Shown here one piece after another: positions 47,010 to 49,106 of a DNA stretch of 49,106 nucleotides. Origin of the DNA: Baaleninema simplex PCC 7105 (GTDB lineage Bacteria; Cyanobacteriota; Cyanobacteriia; Cyanobacteriales; Geitlerinemataceae); NCBI RefSeq assembly GCF_000332355.1, contig NZ_KB235961.1, positions 41,918 to 91,023 of the forward strand. Direction: 5' to 3'. The notes beneath the pieces are model-generated. The model was not told the DNA's origin. It made no database searches and was given only the letters and a program-made list of their open reading frames with translations. The translations under genes and the position numbers were made by a program. Every line of letters starts with the position of its first letter. Positions within the stretch are counted from its first letter, which is position 1.

Positions 47010-47143
47010 GGGTCTTCTGGGTTTAAGGCGATAAGCTAATTTTATGATAAGTAAAACCCTTACTGTAGGGACGTCATGGCAATGCCTCCCCCGCCCAATT
47101 TCGCATTCAAAATAACAAATTACACCGCAATTCCCGAAGACTC
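47010..47143. mobile_element. MITE-like element, GGGTCTTCTGGGTTT family
   Basis: The 134-bp element starts GGGTCTTCTGGGTTTAAGG and ends AATTCCCGAAGACTC. TTTTGAGA (47002-47009) and TTTCGAGA (47144-47151) flank it and differ by one base. The left end also occurs in the remnant near 14035. Confidence 0.7.
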
Positions 47144-47186
47144 TTTCGAGATCGGGAATTGACAAAAAACATAAAATATGTATTTA

Positions 47187-47486
47187 GGGGGTGTCATCAA
47201 TTAGGAAACTTGACTAAATCACCGTGATGTGTAAGAGGGGGATTCAGAGCAACCAAATTACATCAGAGCAACCAAATTACAACCGCTTCGACAAACAAGC
47301 GGTTATCACCGGCGGTCACTCCGACTGTACCGGGGCGACCGGGTAGCAGGTCTTTGATACGTTCCCATTGGTCATCACGAAGAGCGTAGCGCCGAGTCAT
47401 GGTGTTTTCGTGAAGCTGGAGTGGACGGACAGCAGATTATCCACATCACCCCCTCTTTGTCAACCCTGTTAATTGATGACACGCCC
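47187..47486 (-). mobile_element. Internally deleted IS5-family element (300 bp)
   Basis: It begins GGGGGTGTCATCAATTA and ends TAATTGATGACACGCCC, 17-bp inverted repeats with one mismatch, with TA flanking both sides. It encloses the start of an IS5/IS427-type transposase gene and a small tandem duplication (CAGAGCAACCAAATTACA twice). It has lost most of the transposase, a natural MITE precursor. Confidence 0.85.
47263..47400 (-). pseudogene. IS5-family transposase N-terminal remnant
   Basis: Minus-strand codons from ATG 47400 read MTRRYALRDDQWERIKDLLP and on to FVEAVVIWLL, then stop. This is the typical start of IS427-type transposases, with the rest missing. Confidence 0.85.
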
Positions 47487-47668
47487 TAGTAAGCTTAGCT
47501 AAGGTTTAAAATATGTAAATTATAAAAAAATAACTGCTTAAAAAATTTAATATTATATTTGTCTCGATTTGAAGAAAATTACTATAATTGAGAGACTTGC
47601 AAGAAGATAAGCTGATATCAGGTTCGCGATAATTTAAAATAATTTTTACTTATCGCATTGAGGTTATA

Positions 47669-47770
47669 TATAGCAGTACGACGTCGTTTGCGAATTGTTT
47701 TCAGGATAGATCGTTACGGAATGGGGTTTTCAGCCGATCTGTTTCCGCAAACCATTTAGGATTGCTATAG
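47669..47770. mobile_element. MITE-like element, CTATAGCA family
   Basis: About 102 bp, near-identical to 17021-17123, starting TATAGCAGTACGACG and ending TTGCTATAG. The first base is changed. Confidence 0.8.
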
Positions 47771-47798
47771 ATCCGTTGAGTTATGGAGTCCAACAAGT

Positions 47799-48307
47799 AT
47801 GTCTGAGTTTCAGCGTGTTCCCCCATCGTCTAAAACCTCCGACGCTCACGTCCCCCAAAGCTCTCGATCGAATTCCAAGTCATCTCAAAAGGACGCTTTG
47901 AACCAACCTTCGATGGAAGGGTTATCTTTTCCCGAGCGTTCCGATCTGCCTCTGACTCGCGAGCAAGCTGAGGCGGGACGGGTGAGAGACGAAATTTCCG
48001 ATACTAAATCGATTCCACAGGAAACTGAAGGGTGCATCTCAATTCTTCGATAAGTATAAATACTTAAAGGAGTAAATCCCCTTCTAGCAGTCCTTGAGGA
48101 AGATATTGACAAATTGCCGAACTTGTGTGTTTGCGAAAGTGAGATGCACCCAAACTGAAGCTTCAAATTTACGGGCAGAAACATGGCCTGGACAAGTTAC
48201 CTTTAGGCTAGGTAGTAATGCCTCTGAGGATCTATTACAACACTATGCGATTATTCCACCTGACCCTGATGGTGTAGTTTCTCTAGTTACTCAAGCTACA
48301 ACCTATG
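47799..48307 (+). pseudogene. Unknown gene split by a MITE and cut short by another
   Basis: The frame from ATG 47799 (MSEFQRVPPSSKTSDAH) is Ser/Pro/Gln-rich and is interrupted at 48030 by the family B element. Removing the element and one duplicated 8-mer, the frame continues through ETWPGQVTFRLGSNASEDLL and VVSLVTQATTY. It ends where the family A element at 48308 begins. The original product is unrecognised. The interrupted product would end EGCISILR within the element. Confidence 0.8.
48030..48151 (-). mobile_element. MITE-like element, family B, with 8-bp target duplication
   Basis: The 122-bp element starts GGGTGCATCTCA and ends TGAGATGCACCC. AAACTGAA flanks both sides (48022-48029 and 48152-48159). 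It is the inverse complement of 18430-18551. Confidence 0.93.
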
Positions 48308-48436
48308 GGGTGCATCTCACTTTTGCACCCGGAACCCCACCCATCCTCCCCGCGAGATCGGGGAGGTGCCGAAGGACGTTCGGCGAGCGCTCAGTCGAGG
48401 CGCGGAGGGGTCGTTCTACGAAATTGAGATGCACCC
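48308..48436 (+). mobile_element. MITE-like element, family A
   Basis: The 129-bp element with exact 12-bp ends matches 4387-4514 in reverse orientation. I see no matching target duplication (AACCTATG left, TTAAAATT right). Confidence 0.85.
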
Positions 48437-48551
48437 TTAAAATTAAACGCAAAGCGTATTGATTTCGTGATTTCTGCAACTTTGAGCTTAGGAATCAGCT
48501 TTCTATGATTTTTTCAGATTAATTCTGCATCTTAAGTTCGGAAGAGCCGAA

Positions 48552-48581
48552 AAAACCAGTGTTTGAAATTCGGATTCCGTA
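48552..48581. repeat. Inverted counterpart of 33442-33471
   Basis: See the repeat at 33442; this copy abuts the start of the IscB remnant. Confidence 0.75.
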
Positions 48582-48589
48582 TAAGACGC

Positions 48590-48942
48590 CATCGTTACAT
48601 TTGGCAACTGAAACTCCAATAGCGATCGCGAGCAAAGGTCACAGCACGAGATTTTGCACTCTCATCGACCGTTACGGATTCCCCCGCACCGTGAAAAAAA
48701 CGAAGGCACGAGTCAACGGCTTACAGGCAGGCGACATCGTGCAAGCGACCGTGCCGAACGGGAAATATCGCGGACAGTGGACCGGAGCGATCGCCAGAGT
48801 GAGAGAAAAACGCCCTCCCGCCCTGCGTCCCTTCGGAGGAAAGCAGCTCGATTTAACCGCTAAAACGCAAATTCATGTAATTCACAAACAGGATGGTTAT
48901 GAATACGGCATCAACCCGTGCGGGCATTCCTCCCGACGCTGA
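48590..48942 (+). pseudogene. IscB-like nuclease C-terminal remnant
   Basis: The frame reads ASKGHSTRFCTLIDRYGFPR, then VNGLQAGDIVQATVPNGKYR and HKQDGYEYG. This order (KYGFPR, GxxxGDIVxAxVP, DGYEY) marks the C-terminal domain of IscB, the ancestor-type RNA-guided nuclease. The HNH, RuvC and N-terminal PLMP parts are missing; the upstream side is a repeat. Codon use is cyanobacterial. The remnant cannot be active on its own. Confidence 0.8.
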
Positions 48943-49027
48943 CCGCAAGCGGTACAACGCGGGTTCCCTGCCCGCTTAAGCTGGGCGCGTTTTAACCTGC
49001 GATCTCCACAGCTAATCTAGTGCAGCG

Positions 49028-49106
49028 TCAAAACTTAATTTTAGGGTAGACCGAGGCCAGCTTGCAGCGTGCGTCCTCTACCTTCATCTGCCAGTCAACC
49101 CCGCGC
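49028..49106 (-). pseudogene. C-terminal end of an IS630-like transposase (runs off the window)
   Basis: The minus-strand frame ends RGVDWQMKVEDARCKLASVY then PKIKF and stop. Endings of the form WQFTTxDARxKLxxLYP are typical of IS630-family transposases. Only 26 codons are visible, so it may be intact or broken beyond the window. Confidence 0.5.

Overview
The window looks like a chromosomal segment of a filamentous, Oscillatoriales-type cyanobacterium. The octamer GCGATCGC and its core CGATCG (the HIP1 signature) occur throughout. Several small proteins belong to families I know mainly from cyanobacteria (DUF2949, a DUF362 pair, short conserved unknowns). Heptamer and G-rich tandem repeats of a typical cyanobacterial kind sit between genes. 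I see no rRNA, tRNA or CRISPR array. The genus is not fixed by the sequence.

Layout. 1-5.1 kb: a DUF362 protein, a pirin, a two-CDGSH iron-sulfur protein divergent from an HxlR regulator with a 26-bp palindromic operator candidate, a pentapeptide-repeat protein, a STAS protein and small unknowns. 5.2-9.2 kb: a three-gene ABC export module of the GldA/GldF/GldG type. 9.2-18.1 kb: sulfotransferase-like protein, lipoprotein sugar dehydrogenase, aspS, a LuxR-type regulator, a 650-residue beta-rich unknown, an LRAT-like protein and a DUF2949 protein. 18.1-19.8 kb: a gene-free mobile-element graveyard with a broken copy of the end of aroF. 19.85-21.2 kb: a secreted thiaminase I homologue with a cysteine-rich C-terminal tail resembling the MVL mannan-binding domain. 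22-25 kb: DM13 protein, DAHP synthase, a second DUF362 protein. 25.3-30.3 kb: a winged-helix protein followed by two tandem paralogous P-loop ATPases. 30.5-33.4 kb: YccF, a small unknown, a truncated ABC ATPase and an intact IS5-family element. 33.7-47 kb: housekeeping and envelope genes (ahcY, cyclophilin, RNA methyltransferase, SpoIID-like, RNase Z, GAF-PAS protein, D-Ala-D-Ala ligase-like, EamA, cytochrome b561-like, mntP). 47-49.1 kb: a second graveyard with a deleted IS5 element, miniature elements, a gene split by one of them, an IscB C-terminal remnant and the end of an IS630-like transposase.

The two most distinctive loci are the thiaminase-lectin-like fusion (possible extracellular vitamin B1 antagonist) and the winged-helix/ATPase/ATPase operon of unknown purpose. 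The other strong theme is non-autonomous transposable elements. At least five families with terminal inverted repeats are present. Target-site duplications of about 8 bp can be read directly for several copies, and no matching transposase is visible here. All family assignments are from reading the sequence; no database was searched.
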